From Pezicula radicicola (Eukaryota > Ascomycota > Leotiomycetes > Helotiales > Dermateaceae), in the NCBI GenBank assembly GCA_003008705.1, contig PDUO01000079.1, positions 65,044 to 129,043 of the forward strand: a DNA stretch of 64,000 nucleotides, given 5' to 3'. Below are positions 23,276 to 35,670 of the stretch, piece after piece (position 1 is the first letter of the stretch; each line of letters opens with the position of its first letter). The notes under the pieces are model-generated. The model searched no databases. It saw nothing but the letters and a program-made list of their open reading frames with translations, and was not told the DNA's origin. The translations under genes were made by a program, and so were the position numbers.

Positions 23276-24081
23276 TTTTTGTAAATAGAAGTAATGTTTA
23301 TACCTAGAAGTAGTTTTTGTGTAGCAAAAAGTCAGGTATTTAGCTACCTTGTAGTAGCGCCCTGTATTCGCTAATTTATAGGTTACGGCCAGGCAACAAG
23401 CACTGTCAAGCAGCCTGTAGAGGTTGTTTTGTAGGGTCGTGCACGCTACAGGCACCCTGGCTACTCTGCGATCAGACGTTGCAAGGGGTAGGATTGCTAG
23501 ACCTTCGTACGAAAGTACCAAAATCGAAGGTTTGTTCAGAAGGAAATACGACGGAGACACAAGGTGACAAGAATCGGCTGAGCAAGGATCGGAAGGATCA
23601 GAACGTGTCAGCCAAATAGGCAGAGTATGTCACGTGTCGGAGTATATCTTCAATCTGACCATATTTGTTTACTTTTTCTCTCCTCTAGTCCTTCCATTCG
23701 GGGGTTGATTGTTTTCAATTTTGTACCGTTAGAGGCGTAATACCGACGCATCCGGAATATCTTTATTTTATGTGGAATTGATTCCAAAGTCATTATTTAC
23801 ATGCCGAAATTGTGTAGATTTATTTCACTTGAATAACCTTGCTTTGGACAGATGGGAGGTTGTGGGACAGCGAAATATTTTGAGTGTAGGCAGGAGGTTC
23901 TGTTCAGGAGGGATTTATAACCTATCTTTCACTTAGCAGCGGGAAGAAAGAGCAAGCAACCTTAACATTATGTATGACACCTGAATTCAGATGTCAGATG
24001 AGCTCTTCACCTCATCGACGTCCTCCCTCCCCTGTTGTTAACAAAACAATATCATGAAGGAACAAAACACCACCGTCCGTT
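23276..24081. other. Intergenic tract
   Basis: No gene is supported. AT-rich sequence with a CACGTG word near 23632, downstream of the HNH gene and upstream of a broken gene. Confidence 0.45.
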
Positions 24082-25171
24082 ATGGCTAAATTATCTACGG
24101 CCACTTTGTCGCCTCAACTTCAAGACTGTATTGCACAACTCACCCGCACCGCAAATGCCACGGAACAAACGACCTTCGAGTTGTTGGATCTCTGGCAGCA
24201 AGCCGACAGCAAGCTTCTCGTAGAAGCGCCAAATGATCGCCTAATCAGCTACCTCGACCCTCCTGTATGCGCGCTGTGCTCGAAACCCACGAGGCAGTCA
24301 AGAAATACAAGAAGTATCTGCGTGACAGCACCAAGATGCAAAGTGTCGAGCGAAGCTGGAGCACCACCCGCTATGTCCTGTTGCAAAAGTTCAATGAAGA
24401 GGCCATGAGCTCGACCAACTTCCTTCAAGCTTGAGGACTTATTTGGCATTGATGCCATCAACAACCTCCATTTTATGCAGCAGTTGTAACTCCTCGCTAC
24501 TGCTATTTCGTTTGATAGGGCATCGACCATCTTGCAGGAAATCAACAATCGTGTCACGGCCGAGAAGGGGAAGTTCACAGCATAGACGCCCGGAAATATT
24601 GCACAGGCGATGGAGTTATGTAAGGAGGACGAGGCTCAGGACGCATTAGGAAACTCGGTAAGCAAACACCTAGTTAGCAATGCGAGCCAACATTTTGAGT
24701 CGTGCTAACTAACCGGTGTAGCATGACCCCGCGAGCCAGATGTCAGATTCTGTAATTGTAGCTGAAGAAAATCAACCACCTCCGACTTCAAGGTCAATTC
24801 CAAGCGACTTTGTACATCAAGACCTCCTCCAACCGGCAGAAAGTCCAACGCAAACCCCTTCCAAACCACCAAGTCCCAAATTACAAAGCTCAAGGCTAAA
24901 AAATACCATTAACCCCACCAAGTCAGGGACGACAGAACGCAATGGTGCAAAGCCCGATGTTACTAAGTGCAAAACCAGGCCACAACCTTCGACAGCGAAC
25001 ACGTTGAATGGCATGGCACGGCAACCCATACAGTCCGATCGACTAAAATCAATGGCTGTAACTCGCCTGAACCTGAAGTATCGTCGTAAAGCTCAGGAGG
25101 GTGAAATGGGGTTGCAGCTTCAGATTTCAAAACTAGTCAAGAGAACCATCGCGAAACCGAACAGGGCCTAA
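24082..25171 (+). pseudogene. Broken gene of unknown family with one recognisable intron
   Basis: The frame starts MAKLSTATLSPQLQDC at 24082, shifts near 24250 into MRAVLETHEAVKKYKKYL, shifts again near 24425 into LEDLFGIDAINNLHFMQQL, and meets a TAA (Gln expected) at about 24487 and a TAG at about 24587. The last coding part runs into a well-formed intron at 24658-24721 (GTAAGC, GCTAACTAAC, GTGTAG). It resumes as a Pro/Ser/Lys-rich tail (QMSDSVIVAEENQPPPTS to KRTIAKPNRA) and stops at 25171. The two stops fit C-to-T changes. The N-terminal part is helical. I do not recognise the family. Confidence 0.55.
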
Positions 25172-25776
25172 GGCGTCATGCTCTCTAGGCCATCGTTCCT
25201 TCCGGGTTACAGGCGCCAAATCGTCGGGCACCATTGCCGCCAGAACTGTCTGCGCATCCTTCTTCACCTCTCCGTATACCTCACGACCAAGGCGATTACT
25301 GCGGAATATGTCGCGTAGCAATACAAAGTAGCACTTGGGGAAATACTACACCAAACTAATAAATTTGTTACTCGCTTGGTTGGTAGGAAATACTTGTGTA
25401 ACTAACAGTAACATTACACAAGTAATGGCGGGAAACCTCTTGGGAAAGGACTCGAAACAAATAGCCCAGGTTATAAGAGTTTAAGGTTTTTACGCAGCTA
25501 TATAGCGATTATGATTCGTCTAGTTGTTTCTTAATATGGGAATCGTTGCGAGTGGACGTGTTACAGCATTGCATCAGCCGCTTCCTTCGAGGAAAGTTTA
25601 AAACTCCATAGTGCACTCGCCGACCATAAACAGCCATCCGAAAACTTCTGCCGGAAAATAGATATCTTCGCCATTTATAATCCGCCTTCGACCCCTTGTC
25701 CTGCTCCTATACGCTGGATTTGATACTCCACTTACGTGTCCTACAATTGTTTAATCCAACGTCGAACGCCTTTCGG
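25172..25776. other. Intergenic tract before the channel gene
   Basis: No gene is supported. The region immediately before 25777 contains a long in-frame extension without stop (from 25696), but that part does not resemble the family. Confidence 0.45.
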
Positions 25777-28690
25777 ATGCCCAGATTTTTCATGGAACCT
25801 CGAATCAGAAAGACGGTCGAGGCGACCAGCAGTGGGGCAAATAATGCTACGGAAGTGCTATTGTTGTTACTGGAGAATCCCTTCCAGGATGAGGTACAGT
25901 ACACACCACTCCCCATTCGCTTTGAGACCCTATAGATTTACCGCGCTCAGATACAAAAAGGAGCACTTGTAGCCTCCATTGGTACATCCATAGGCTTCAC
26001 GATCCTCATACTCCTTGGGTTCTCCGTTCTCCGGCATCGCAATCCCATGGTCTATGCCCCCAAACCAAGACACGGGACTCAGAGGCATCGTCCACCAACA
26101 TTGGGCCCTGGTTTATTTGCATGGCTCAGCCCTAAGAGTAGAAAAACGGAGCAAGATTTGGTGAAGTATGTCGGAATAGATGCTGCCATCTTCCTCCGCT
26201 TCATGACCATGTGCCGCAATATCTTCGTCGTTCTGACTGTACTTGGCTGTGGGGTCCTTGTACCAGTAAACTTGTTGCACACCGAGTCGGACGAATCATT
26301 TCTGGAGCAGATATCCTCCGTGGATACCACTGAAAAGGAAACCTGGTCGCAAACCGCTGTGGCATGGATCTTTGATACAGTGATTGCGGCCTTTTTGTGG
26401 TGGAATTATCGTCGGGTATTAATGCTTCGGCGCGAATTCTTTGACGGTCCTGAGTTTCAAACAAGTCTTCATGCTAGAACACTAATGGCAAGTCATGAGT
26501 TGACAAGTTTTTGAATAAGACAATTAACAGATTTAGGTTAATGACATAGCCACGGATCTGTGCTCCGACGACGGAATTCACAAGATTATCAAAGACGCAG
26601 ATTCAACTTCCACGTCTTTCCGGGCATCCATTGGTCGCGATGTGAAAGAGCTGCCCGAACTCATCCGAGAACATGATGGCGATGTTCGCAAGCTAGAGAT
26701 ATGCCTCGCCAAATACTTGAGTGACCCGACAAAGCAGCGACCAACATGTAAGGCGTCAAAGACTAGCCCGAATCACACAGAGGACGGCGTGGTTGATGCC
26801 ATCGAGTATCTGACAGGACGGATCAAGATGCTTGATTCAAAGATCAAACATATCCGAATGAATGTTGACTTCAGGGAAGCAACGTCGTACGGGTTTGCTA
26901 GCTATAATGACATTAACAGCGCTCACAACACTGCCCACGTGGCTCGGAAGAAGCACGTCGGAGGCACGACCATTGGCCTTGCGCCACGACCAAATGATAT
27001 CATTTGGTATAATTTGCCATACAGCAAGGCCACGAGGAGGCGGAGGAGGAACTGGAACAAGATCCTGGTTGCGATGTTGGCTGTCCTTTGGGTTGTACCA
27101 AATGCATTCATCGCCATCTTCCTCGTCAATCTTAGTAACCTTGGTCTTGTGTGGCCTGCTTTCCAGACCTCGTTGGGAGCATACACAGGCTTCTGGTCGC
27201 TTGTGCAGGGTATTGCTTCACCAGCCGTAACATCGCTCGTCTCCTTGGTCCTACCCATTCTGTTTCGGCGAATGTCCATTCAAGCAGGCGACCGCACCAG
27301 AACGAGTCGTGAGAGGCATGTCACAACTAACCTTTACTCCTTCTTCATATTCAACAACTTGATCATCTTCTCTATGTTCAGCACGCTCTGGACCTTCTTC
27401 TCCAAAGTCATCGCTAAGACAACCTCTGGCACAAGCATCTGGAAAACACTCAAGAAGGAAGATTTAGCCGCCCCATTACTGGAGTCACTCTACCAAATCG
27501 CTCCGTTTTGGGTGACCTGGCTCCTTCAGCACAATCTAAGTGCAGCCATTGATGCTGCTCAACTTTGGCCCCTGGCATGGAGTTGGTACGTCAAGAAATT
27601 CACCAAACCAACCCCAAGACAACGTATGGAACTATCTGAACCGCTGGCATTCGACTACGCAGTGATCTACAACGACGTTCTCTTCTTCGCTACTGTCGCT
27701 CTCTCCTACTCGATCCTCCAGCCGCTCGTCCTCCCCGCTGCAGCAATCTACTTTACGCTCGACTGCTATCTCCGAAGATATCAACTCCTCTACATCAATA
27801 CCACCAAAGTCGAATCCGGAGGCATGTTCTGGCAGGTTCTTTTCAACCGCATTATTTTCGCCACTATCCTTTCCAATCTGGCTATTTTACTTACTACCTA
27901 CATTCAAGGAAGTAACAGCCACAAACAAGCTCTGTTTGTCTTGCCACTTCCATTTCTGATGCTCGCGTTCAAGTTTTACTGTTCACGTAATTTCGATGAC
28001 GACATGCATTATTATTCTACTTATCGCAAGAACACTAGGAAGAACGTGGAAATCGCAGAAGCGGGAGGTGAGAGAGGGGAGGAGAAATTGGCTGTTAGGT
28101 TTAGCCATCCAGCTTTATCACAAGAATTGAGCGTACCAATAGTTTATGCTGAAACCCGAGAGCTTCTGCGTTCTGTGTATCAAGGACACGTCAGTAGTGG
28201 GATGGAACCCGTCCCAGGGGAGGAAATAGAACCTACCTCTGACCTTACAGATGGGTATGCCTTGACACCTATGAATAAACACGGGACCAGGACGACCGAG
28301 GAGCCTCTCCTTCCCCTAAATTTCACATATTACCAGCGTGACGGGAATGTCAGCCATGACCACTGGAAGCTTCAGAGCGCAATGACGGATCCTACAACTC
28401 TGAGTGATAGGAGGGGTTCATTGCCACGCTCTAGCTACCAGACCTTGAGCACGGAAGGAGAGCAAACCGTGTTGGATCCAGTCGATGAGGCTACTCTCAC
28501 TTATGGTGTGCACGAAGATACCACGCCCTTGTACAACGCTCGAACCAGAAGTCAGACTCGAACCGTTAGTGATAGAGATAGAAGTCAGGAGAGGTCTAGT
28601 GACATAGTGCTAAGAAATCCAGGAAATGCCGAGCGCAGGGGTTCTGGATTCCTTGGTAGAGGGAGGAGAGGGTATAAGGAATTAGTATAA
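25777..28690 (+). CDS. CSC1/TMEM63-like osmosensitive cation channel (DUF221)
   Basis: Proposed exons 25777-25893, 25951-26487 and 26537-28690 give 935 residues, all joined in phase 0. Intron 1 is 57 bp. Intron 2 is 49 bp and of the GC-AG type (GCAAGT at 26488, AATTAAC branch, TTTAG end). The N-terminal TM region begins IQKGALVASIGTSIGFTILI, followed by VVYAPK-like MVYAPKPRH and DAAIFLRFMTMCRN. A cytosolic PHM7-type domain follows (ARTLM joined to VNDIATDL, then LPELIREHDGDVRKLE). The multi-span RSN1_7TM core covers about residues 350-700 (PNAFIAIFLVNLSNLG, SFFIFNNLIIFSMFSTLW, FDYAVIYNDVLFFATVALSYS). The C-terminal tail of about 220 residues is hydrophilic. Family members are membrane channels opened by osmotic or mechanical stress. 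Length and domain order are normal. The start at 25777 gives the short N-terminus typical of the family. It looks functional. Confidence 0.88.
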
Positions 28691-28955
28691 TAAGTTAATA
28701 GATATTAAGAAAAGTAATATATACTTATCTTATATAGATATTCCTACCTACCTCTCTCTTATACTAGTAGTCTTTTTTACTAAAATTATAAAATCTCTAT
28801 AAGTTAATTAGTCTAAGTATATTAATAAATATCGTATACCAGCGATAATCCCACCCATGAACTTATTCCCAAATTCTTCGTTGTCGCTAGTATTGCGACT
28901 ACAAAGAAGATACCAGATGTTCAACAGTTAATAGTGACGATAGTGAGACTACTGT
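28691..28955. other. AT-rich tract between channel gene and transposon relic
   Basis: Very AT-rich with no coding signal. It probably holds the channel gene 3' UTR and one flank of the Tc1/mariner relic. Confidence 0.4.
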
Positions 28956-29665
28956 ACTACTCTGATAGTGGATGGGATTAGGATGCATTTTAGAGACGGT
29001 CCTCTATGAATAATATTGAAGTAGATAAATGGTGGTAGCTTGGTGTATCCACGGTTTATTTTTCGACTGTTGATGCTGTGGCAGATATACAAGTTTTACT
29101 CCAGTAGTATATCATATCTGTGAAATCCACTCTATGTAATAGAACTATGTATTATCTATAACAAGCACTAACTTTGGCTAAGGAAATTTACTATACAACA
29201 GAAGTACATGCTCGATGAATTCTTCGAAGACAATGCTGTCTGTAGACCCCTAAAACACTCGCGCAGTTATAATACTATCTACGGCATATGCTAGCAAGAT
29301 CTGATACCTCTGCTTACGCTGGAATTAGGCTACTTTGGTAGGCGTCACTCCGAGCGGAGCCCAACTAGTCCGCCTAGGTCTAGTGCGTCTGTCGCAGCTA
29401 GACTCATCTATAAAAACAAGGTGCTTAGGGGAAAACTTGGAGATATTATACAGGTATATGTCTCGCAGATCAGCATTCCAGCCCTTTGCTATCTTGCGAG
29501 TTTTCTTTTTGGTCCAACTAATAGAAACTAGTACTCTTCTTATGCTTGCAGTCGTCATACACACCTCAAACTCATTCTGCAGAAAGCTCGCTATTTCATA
29601 TAAATATAACCCGGGTTTCTATTGCAAATGTTCACGCAGAGCATCTAGCATCGGAGTAACCCTAA
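28956..29665 (-). mobile_element. RIP-mutated Tc1/mariner-type transposase (DDE_3)
   Basis: Minus-strand reading in a single frame gives LDALREHLQ, stop, KPGLYLYEIASFLQ, then SISWTKKKTRKIAKGWNADL, a catalytic segment with the first Asp (HLVFIDESSCDRR), RTSWAPLGVTPTKVA, stop, RYQILLAYAVDSIITARVF, stop, EEFIEHVLLLYSKFP, stop, and the second catalytic Asp in LVLVIDNT, followed by GVKLVYLPQH. This order matches the DDE domain of fungal Tc1-like elements. At least six in-frame stops remain, mostly TAG/TAA at Gln positions. Terminal inverted repeats were not located, and the N-terminal HTH is not legible. Inactive. Confidence 0.7.
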
Positions 29666-31088
29666 TCCAGATCCCAGTTTTAGTCGAAACTCTTCTTCTG
29701 CACCCTCCTGCCCAAGCTGAAACTTTAGCTGGTTTGGCCACATTTCGTCACGGTGTTACATTTTTTAATCTCAAGGCACAAGTCGATCGATATTTGCTCA
29801 AAGCCACAGGAATTCATGTAGCTGCTGGACGATTAGTACAGAATCAACGCGGACACTTCTAAGATGTGAATCTACATTTCAAAGAACTTTTCAACGTTAA
29901 GTGCCAAATCGTGTGTATCCCAAATTCTTAATATATCTGCATCACTTAACCAGGGAGGGAGGCGCAACCTTGGAGGTAAAAGATAGTGAGAAATTTTATA
30001 TTTGGTGTTTCATCATTAGGATCGCCTCTCTTGACAATTTCTTTGACGGCATTGATGAAAAGAGTAATGAATGTAGCGTAAGGATTTTGCTGCACCGATT
30101 GCAAAAAGCAAATATTAGAAACCTATTTCAAAAGCATATCCAGCATCCTACAGCTGTGGGATCGATTACTGCATGAGCATCTCTTAGCATCATTTATTGT
30201 GGTGACCTAGCGATATGAATGCGCCCACGGCTCTAAAGTCCAGATCACTTGCTTGTTATTCGAGTTTAATAGACAAAGATGCTTGACTGACGAACAGAGT
30301 GTACCGGCGCCTCTGAGCTAAATTTGTCCTTAGATTAATAACTCTACTAAGCTGCGCTGCGTCTCTTTTCCTGTGCTACTCTCCCCCATTTCTCTAACGA
30401 CGAGCACCAACATCATCTCCGTCATCTCCATCCCTTCCTGCCCACTACCAATATTAGCCTTGACTTCTCCACTCTCGAACTATCTTCATTGTGCCTCGGT
30501 TTGGATGCTTTGCTGGACTCGGGAACAATGTCATTGGGCCTCTCGGTGGTGTCTCCTTGGTGTGCGGACGGAAGTATGCTCGGTCTTAGTGGTGGAGGAT
30601 GCAGTTCGCTAGTCTTGCTTTGGCAAGATATGTCTTGATAGTAGGATAGTTAGTCTTCATTGACTACAAATTCGTGTCGTACCTACTCATTGCGATCACT
30701 AGTTTTGGGTTTGGTTTAGGACGTGCCAATCATTTCTCTTGTGCTGACAACAGGACATCACAAGCTGTTCTGCTGATTGCTGAACGACGGGAAGATGAGC
30801 TGCGTCCATAGCTCACGAAAGAAAGAATTGGTGCGACAATTGGAATGAATGTAACACCTAAAGGTTATCGTTGTGCTACGAAGATAAGTAATGCCCATGG
30901 ATGGTTGGCCGGGTTTAACGCATGTGGTTGTTGGTGGCTTTTTTTGCTGGTCATCAGACCACAGCCTGATCCGATGAAATTGCGGACACGTTTCTTGGGA
31001 AGCTTATATTTCTCGAGCTCATGCTCATGCTCATGCCATCCCACAGTAGCACCTCTTTGCCGCCACAGGAGCCTGAGACTCGCCAAGC
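29666..31088. other. Intergenic tract
   Basis: No gene is supported. The first 200 bases may contain the decayed HTH part of the transposase. Open frames at 29901-30176 and 30373-30612 lack recognisable motifs. The part before 31089 serves as upstream region of the NACHT gene. Confidence 0.4.
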
Positions 31089-34000
31089 ATGACAGAAGCG
31101 CCCAAGTCCAAGCAGAGCTGGGAAAGGCGGGCCTTGCGGAAGATAAATTGCATTGGAGACGCCGACCAGAACTCCCATCCGAAATCGAGGTCATCCACTC
31201 TTCGGGTGACTGCCAGTCTACCCAAAGACCAGACACCGCAGAATCATGTACCAATTGAACCTCCTGCGGAACTCTCGCCGCTGCGGTCAACTATTCAGGC
31301 AAAAAAGTGGAACGAAGCGATAGAAACATTCAGAACAACATCGCCAAAGCTCCACAAAGAGCTTGTAAAGAAGCTGAGGCAGGCTCGTCGCTCATCCGAC
31401 GTCAAAGGCTTCCAATATCTATTCGACAAGGCCCCCGCAGGACTGCTGCCTCAAGCCACCCAGAAGGAGATCAAGGAGGCCAAGGATTCCCATGAAGTTG
31501 CCAAGAGAGTCAAGGGCCTGGTACAGCCCATTCTGGCTTCGTTTAAGCCCGTTGTAATGGCCACCGCTGGTCTTGATCCCTACAAGGTTGCTCCTATTGT
31601 TTGCGCATCGGTTTTCTTTGCCATTGAGGTCAGTCTGCTTTCTCCACTCCCTTGGCCTGGTTCTTAGAATGCTAACGTTTTGCCAAGTTTGGTTTTTATA
31701 TAATAAACCCGGAAGAGCTGAACAGAATTATGGACGCGTTCTTCGAAGGCGTCAACACCATCAATGAGTGGATTTCTTTCGAAGTTAACTATCCACGTAA
31801 GACTTCTCCAGTCATCAAAAGCAAGGTCAAAGAACTGGAAGCACACCTGCAAGATATCTATCTGCAAGCTCTTCAGCTCGTATGCGATGTTCAGTCTAAC
31901 TGTACCTCCTTTAGTAAGTACACTCAGGCTTCTGCTATTTTGTGCTAAGTGATGGCAGCCGCCAAGCTCACAGATGTCACGAGCAAATGGGAACAGCAAG
32001 CGAAGAGACTGAAAATCACAAGAGCACACTTGCAAGCAAAAAAGAAACTGCTAGATGAGAAACTTGCGGCTGCCGATAGTTTCACCAAAATCCTGAAATG
32101 GATCAAGAGCACTGATGACTCGGAGCCGACTCTTGATAGTATCAGGCTGCGGGTCACATCCGAGGGGAGGCATGAAGATTCAGCACAATGGTTCCTGGAC
32201 TCCGACTTCAAAACTTGGTCCCACAACTTCCGATATCTTAGGGATAAACGGCCTTCAAGGCGGGTGCTTTGGATTCGTGGGTCCTACGGCACTGGCAAAA
32301 CTACGATCTTGTACGAATGCCTCCTGGTCGATGCTCTTGCTGACTGTATCATAGCTATCGCGGCCTCTCCGAGCTGAAGATGCTAGAATGCTCCATCTTC
32401 GACGATTGGAAGCTACGACTCGTGCCATACTTCTGTAACGGTCGCGTCGACGAATCGAAACGAGCGACTTGTGAAATCGTTATTCGAGCTCTGACACAGA
32501 AATTGTCCTTCCTGCCGGATCACTCGGTCTCTCGTATCACAGAGAAATTCTATGATAATAACTCCGACGGACTCAATGAAACAGTTGAGTATGAAAGCTG
32601 GAAAGAGCTCTTCCGTTCCCTTCTTCTCGGTACCTCGTCAAAAGTTGTCATCCTAGTGGATACCCTCGACGAATGTTCTACGGTCCAGCAGGCCGAGAAC
32701 TTTCTTGAATTCATTGGGAAAATACTTGATGAGCCCGGGTATGAACATGTCTATTTCCTCTGCTCTTCACGAGAGAACATCGATGTTTCGGAGCACATCT
32801 CCCGTGATGCGTTCTATCAGGTAAACGTATCCTCGGACTTGACCAAGGGAGACCTGACGCGTTATGTCAATCACGAGATCGAAGCTCGGAAACAGAGTCG
32901 AAAGGAGATGCTGAGTCTGAAAGACAAACACCAATATAACAATGCCTTCTTCAGGGACAGAAATGCGGAGCTGCTCAAGGATGCAAGAGAGTCGCTGATC
33001 CAGCAGGCCAATGGAATATTTCTCTGGACTCAGATCTGGCTGGACGTACTGTTTCCACTGAACGACTACCAAAAAACCATAACGAAAACATCAGGGGCCA
33101 AAAAAATGCTCAAGGAACTCAAGGACAAAGAAACGGACCAGATCACCGCTACCTATGAGCGACTGTGGAAGCTCAACAGCATCCAATTCATGGACGACAT
33201 CCATCTCCACCTCTTCCAACTAGTCCTTTGTGTATCCGAACCATTATCGCCGCAAGCTCTCGTTGACGCACAGCGTATTGATCTAGACCACGAGGGCACC
33301 TACAACGAGGAGCTGGTAGTGTTGGAAGACGTTAAGCGACTTTACGCCAACTTTCTTTCCGATGCCCGAGGTTTCATCGAGTTCACTCACGAGACCGGAA
33401 GGAGTTTCATCTCAAGGTTGAAGAAAGACGGAAAAGCTAGTAAGAAAGATGATAAGGATCTGCTTTTCCCCACGAAAGACAGCCACACGTATGCTGCCAA
33501 GCTATACACACAAATCATGAAAGCTCCAACGCACGAGATATGGGGACACGTGCATCTGGATCCGTCAACCTGGCAGCTCTGGCTTCAGATTCTAGACGAA
33601 GAAGACGTGGACCGTTTGCCTCCGAACATAAAGGCTCGTTATTACAGACGTTCCAAAGTAAGTGCCCTCGATCCGCGATCTAACAGCGACGAAGTCCTGG
33701 AGGACATCAAGAATCCCGATATTGTGGAATACCTCTCCAAATGGGGCCTGGATCATTGCCACAAGGCTTCTGCCGCGAAGACGTCGATATGAGAAGGTCT
33801 TGAACTGGCTCAACATCTTCGATGAGGATGACTTTTCCGAGCCCGAGCTTGTAGCGCTCGCAAAGGATCCATCCACATAGGACGATAAGGTCTCTCGGCT
33901 CGCTCTATTTCTGCAGCAATCAGCAGACGAAACGCCGTCAAACGCCGTCCATATCAGATTAAGGGCTCTGGATATCGCATGCCTGAAAGATAGCAGCGCC

Positions 34001-35313
34001 GCTGCTCGCCTGATTCTCATGGGCACCGGTTATATACATGGCCCGAAGAAAGCGCTAGAACTGCTCTCCTAGAAACTCGCCAACTGGCCTCCCTTAGCTA
34101 GTCTGGCCACCTGTCTTCAGACCTCGGCCTTTCTCGAAACGCTCCTTAGATGTAAAGTCCAGCTCAATCGCATGTATACCAAAACTGGACCCGACACTCC
34201 GGACGCAATCCCTAAAGCCATGCAATGGTTGATCGGTTATTACATACAAGGATGGTTGCTGGTTCTGGCCGCTCAACAATTTGATGAGGTCTCCATGTGC
34301 CGCCTCCTGAAAATCGCTCAACCCGAAGACATCAACCTAGTCTGGGAAGACTTCGTAAACGATATTAGTGAGGTTGTAGTCAGCGATTTGATCAGGGATG
34401 ATTCGAAGGTAACGATTTTAGTAAATTCTTCTATGATACTTGCATTCGATGAGTCCTACCTGAAGATAAAAAACCCAGTGGTTCGCTTCTTCTCGGCGTT
34501 GCACTCAGCCTTAGAGAATCGTGCACTGATATACTAACTTTGCCATAGTACACCGCAGCCTTACGAGGCTGGCTCCAGCTCACAAAGGACTTGGTCGAAC
34601 GCTACGGCGCCAACATCGAAGCCGAGACCAGAGCTGGCGAGACCGCGTTCTCAATCGCTTCCCACTATGGCCATGGGAATGTAGCAGAGTACTTGAGGTC
34701 GAAGGGCGTAAATCCCAACCCTTCTATCGCTCAGCCATCGTTGATTCCGCTACTCGGCTAAACGCTCCCATTAGACCGGTTGGTCTATGCTGCGCCGGAA
34801 ATCCTATCTCGTAGGGGAGGAGTATCTTTCTCTCCTGCTGAATTTCTAGTCCACGAAGATGAAGGGGAACACACACTGCGTGGGGGTGACGACGAGCGCG
34901 AAATCGACGCAGACGTCTAAGTCAGTGGCCCCAGGGACGGTTCTCATCTGCAATCCCATGACCGAGGCACTCGGGTCGACGTAAGTGCCGAGTCAGATGC
35001 TCTTGCAGATCGCAAAGAGAGACGAAGCTCTGGAAGCGGTCAATTCGGAAGTAGTGGAGTCGAGGAGGACAAAGCTGGGCGGAATGAATGGGGAAACTTT
35101 CAATTCGGAAGTCGTCAAAGTAAGGGACAGGAGCACTCAAGTCCATCGCAGTCTGGAGGCCAGACCAAGCGATCCAATAGCGAGAAGTCTCCGTTGCCGA
35201 CGCCGCTCAAATACAACTACTCCAGAGAAGCGGCGGGGCCGCGTTCCCTTCCGTTAGATCTTGACGCTGGAGATGCTGAAGCCATTCGAACGAAGGGAGA
35301 AGGCGTCATCTAA
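31089..35313 (+). pseudogene. NACHT-type STAND protein with ankyrin end, broken in its second half
   Basis: The first 851 codons read cleanly over four exons: 31089-31628, 31688-31913, 31959-32310 and from 32355. Introns are 59, 45 and 44 bp; the first has GCTAAC and the third GCTGAC. The N-terminal helical domain has a hydrophobic patch (VAPIVCASVFFAIE). The NACHT domain follows, with Walker A GSYGTGKTT (Lys369) and Walker B VVILVDTLDEC (about residues 470-480). The frame is lost near 33775: a frameshift and stop at 33792, then TAG at 33878 and 34070. The neighbouring frame keeps the protein sequence (RRRYEKVLNWLNIFDEDDF), runs into a 140-bp intron (34409-34548, ATACTAAC branch), and reads an ankyrin-like piece (GANIEAETRAGETAFSIAS). 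A Gly/Ser/Arg tail ends at 35313. NACHT proteins of this layout are candidate nonself-recognition receptors in fungi. As drawn it can make at most a shortened protein. Confidence 0.75.
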
Positions 35314-35448
35314 CGAGAATCATGATCAGCACTCTCTTATGGTCTCAATCGGTCTCTACCTCTTTGGTCACACATCTCGTCAGTACTAGTAGGCTTAAAG
35401 TCTTATGCTTTTATGAATTTATACATCGACGTCGTCATTGGGTCCCTG

Positions 35449-35670
35449 TTTGGCAGACGCTCGAGCTCAAGGAAGAAGTGCTCGGCGAGAAGCACCCAGC
35501 CACGCTCGCGACTATGAATAACCTCGCTCTTGTGCTTAACAGGCAAGGAAAATATGTCGAGGCCGAATTGATGAACCGGCAGACGCTCGAGCTCAAGGAA
35601 GAAGTGCTTGGCAAGAAGCCCATGGATCTCCCACTTTCAACTATCTATAGTTTCAAGAACTACTGCTTAT
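35449..35670 (+). pseudogene. Orphan pair of TPR repeats (NLR sensor fragment)
   Basis: Two copies of the 42-residue kinesin-light-chain-like TPR motif (LELKEEVLGEKHPATLATMN, then NLALVLNRQGKYVEAELMNR, then LELKEEVLGKKP) are readable. The shared first 30 bases or so are almost identical between copies. Such repeats form the variable ligand-sensing end of many fungal NLRs. No NTPase domain is attached, so this is a detached fragment. Confidence 0.7.
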
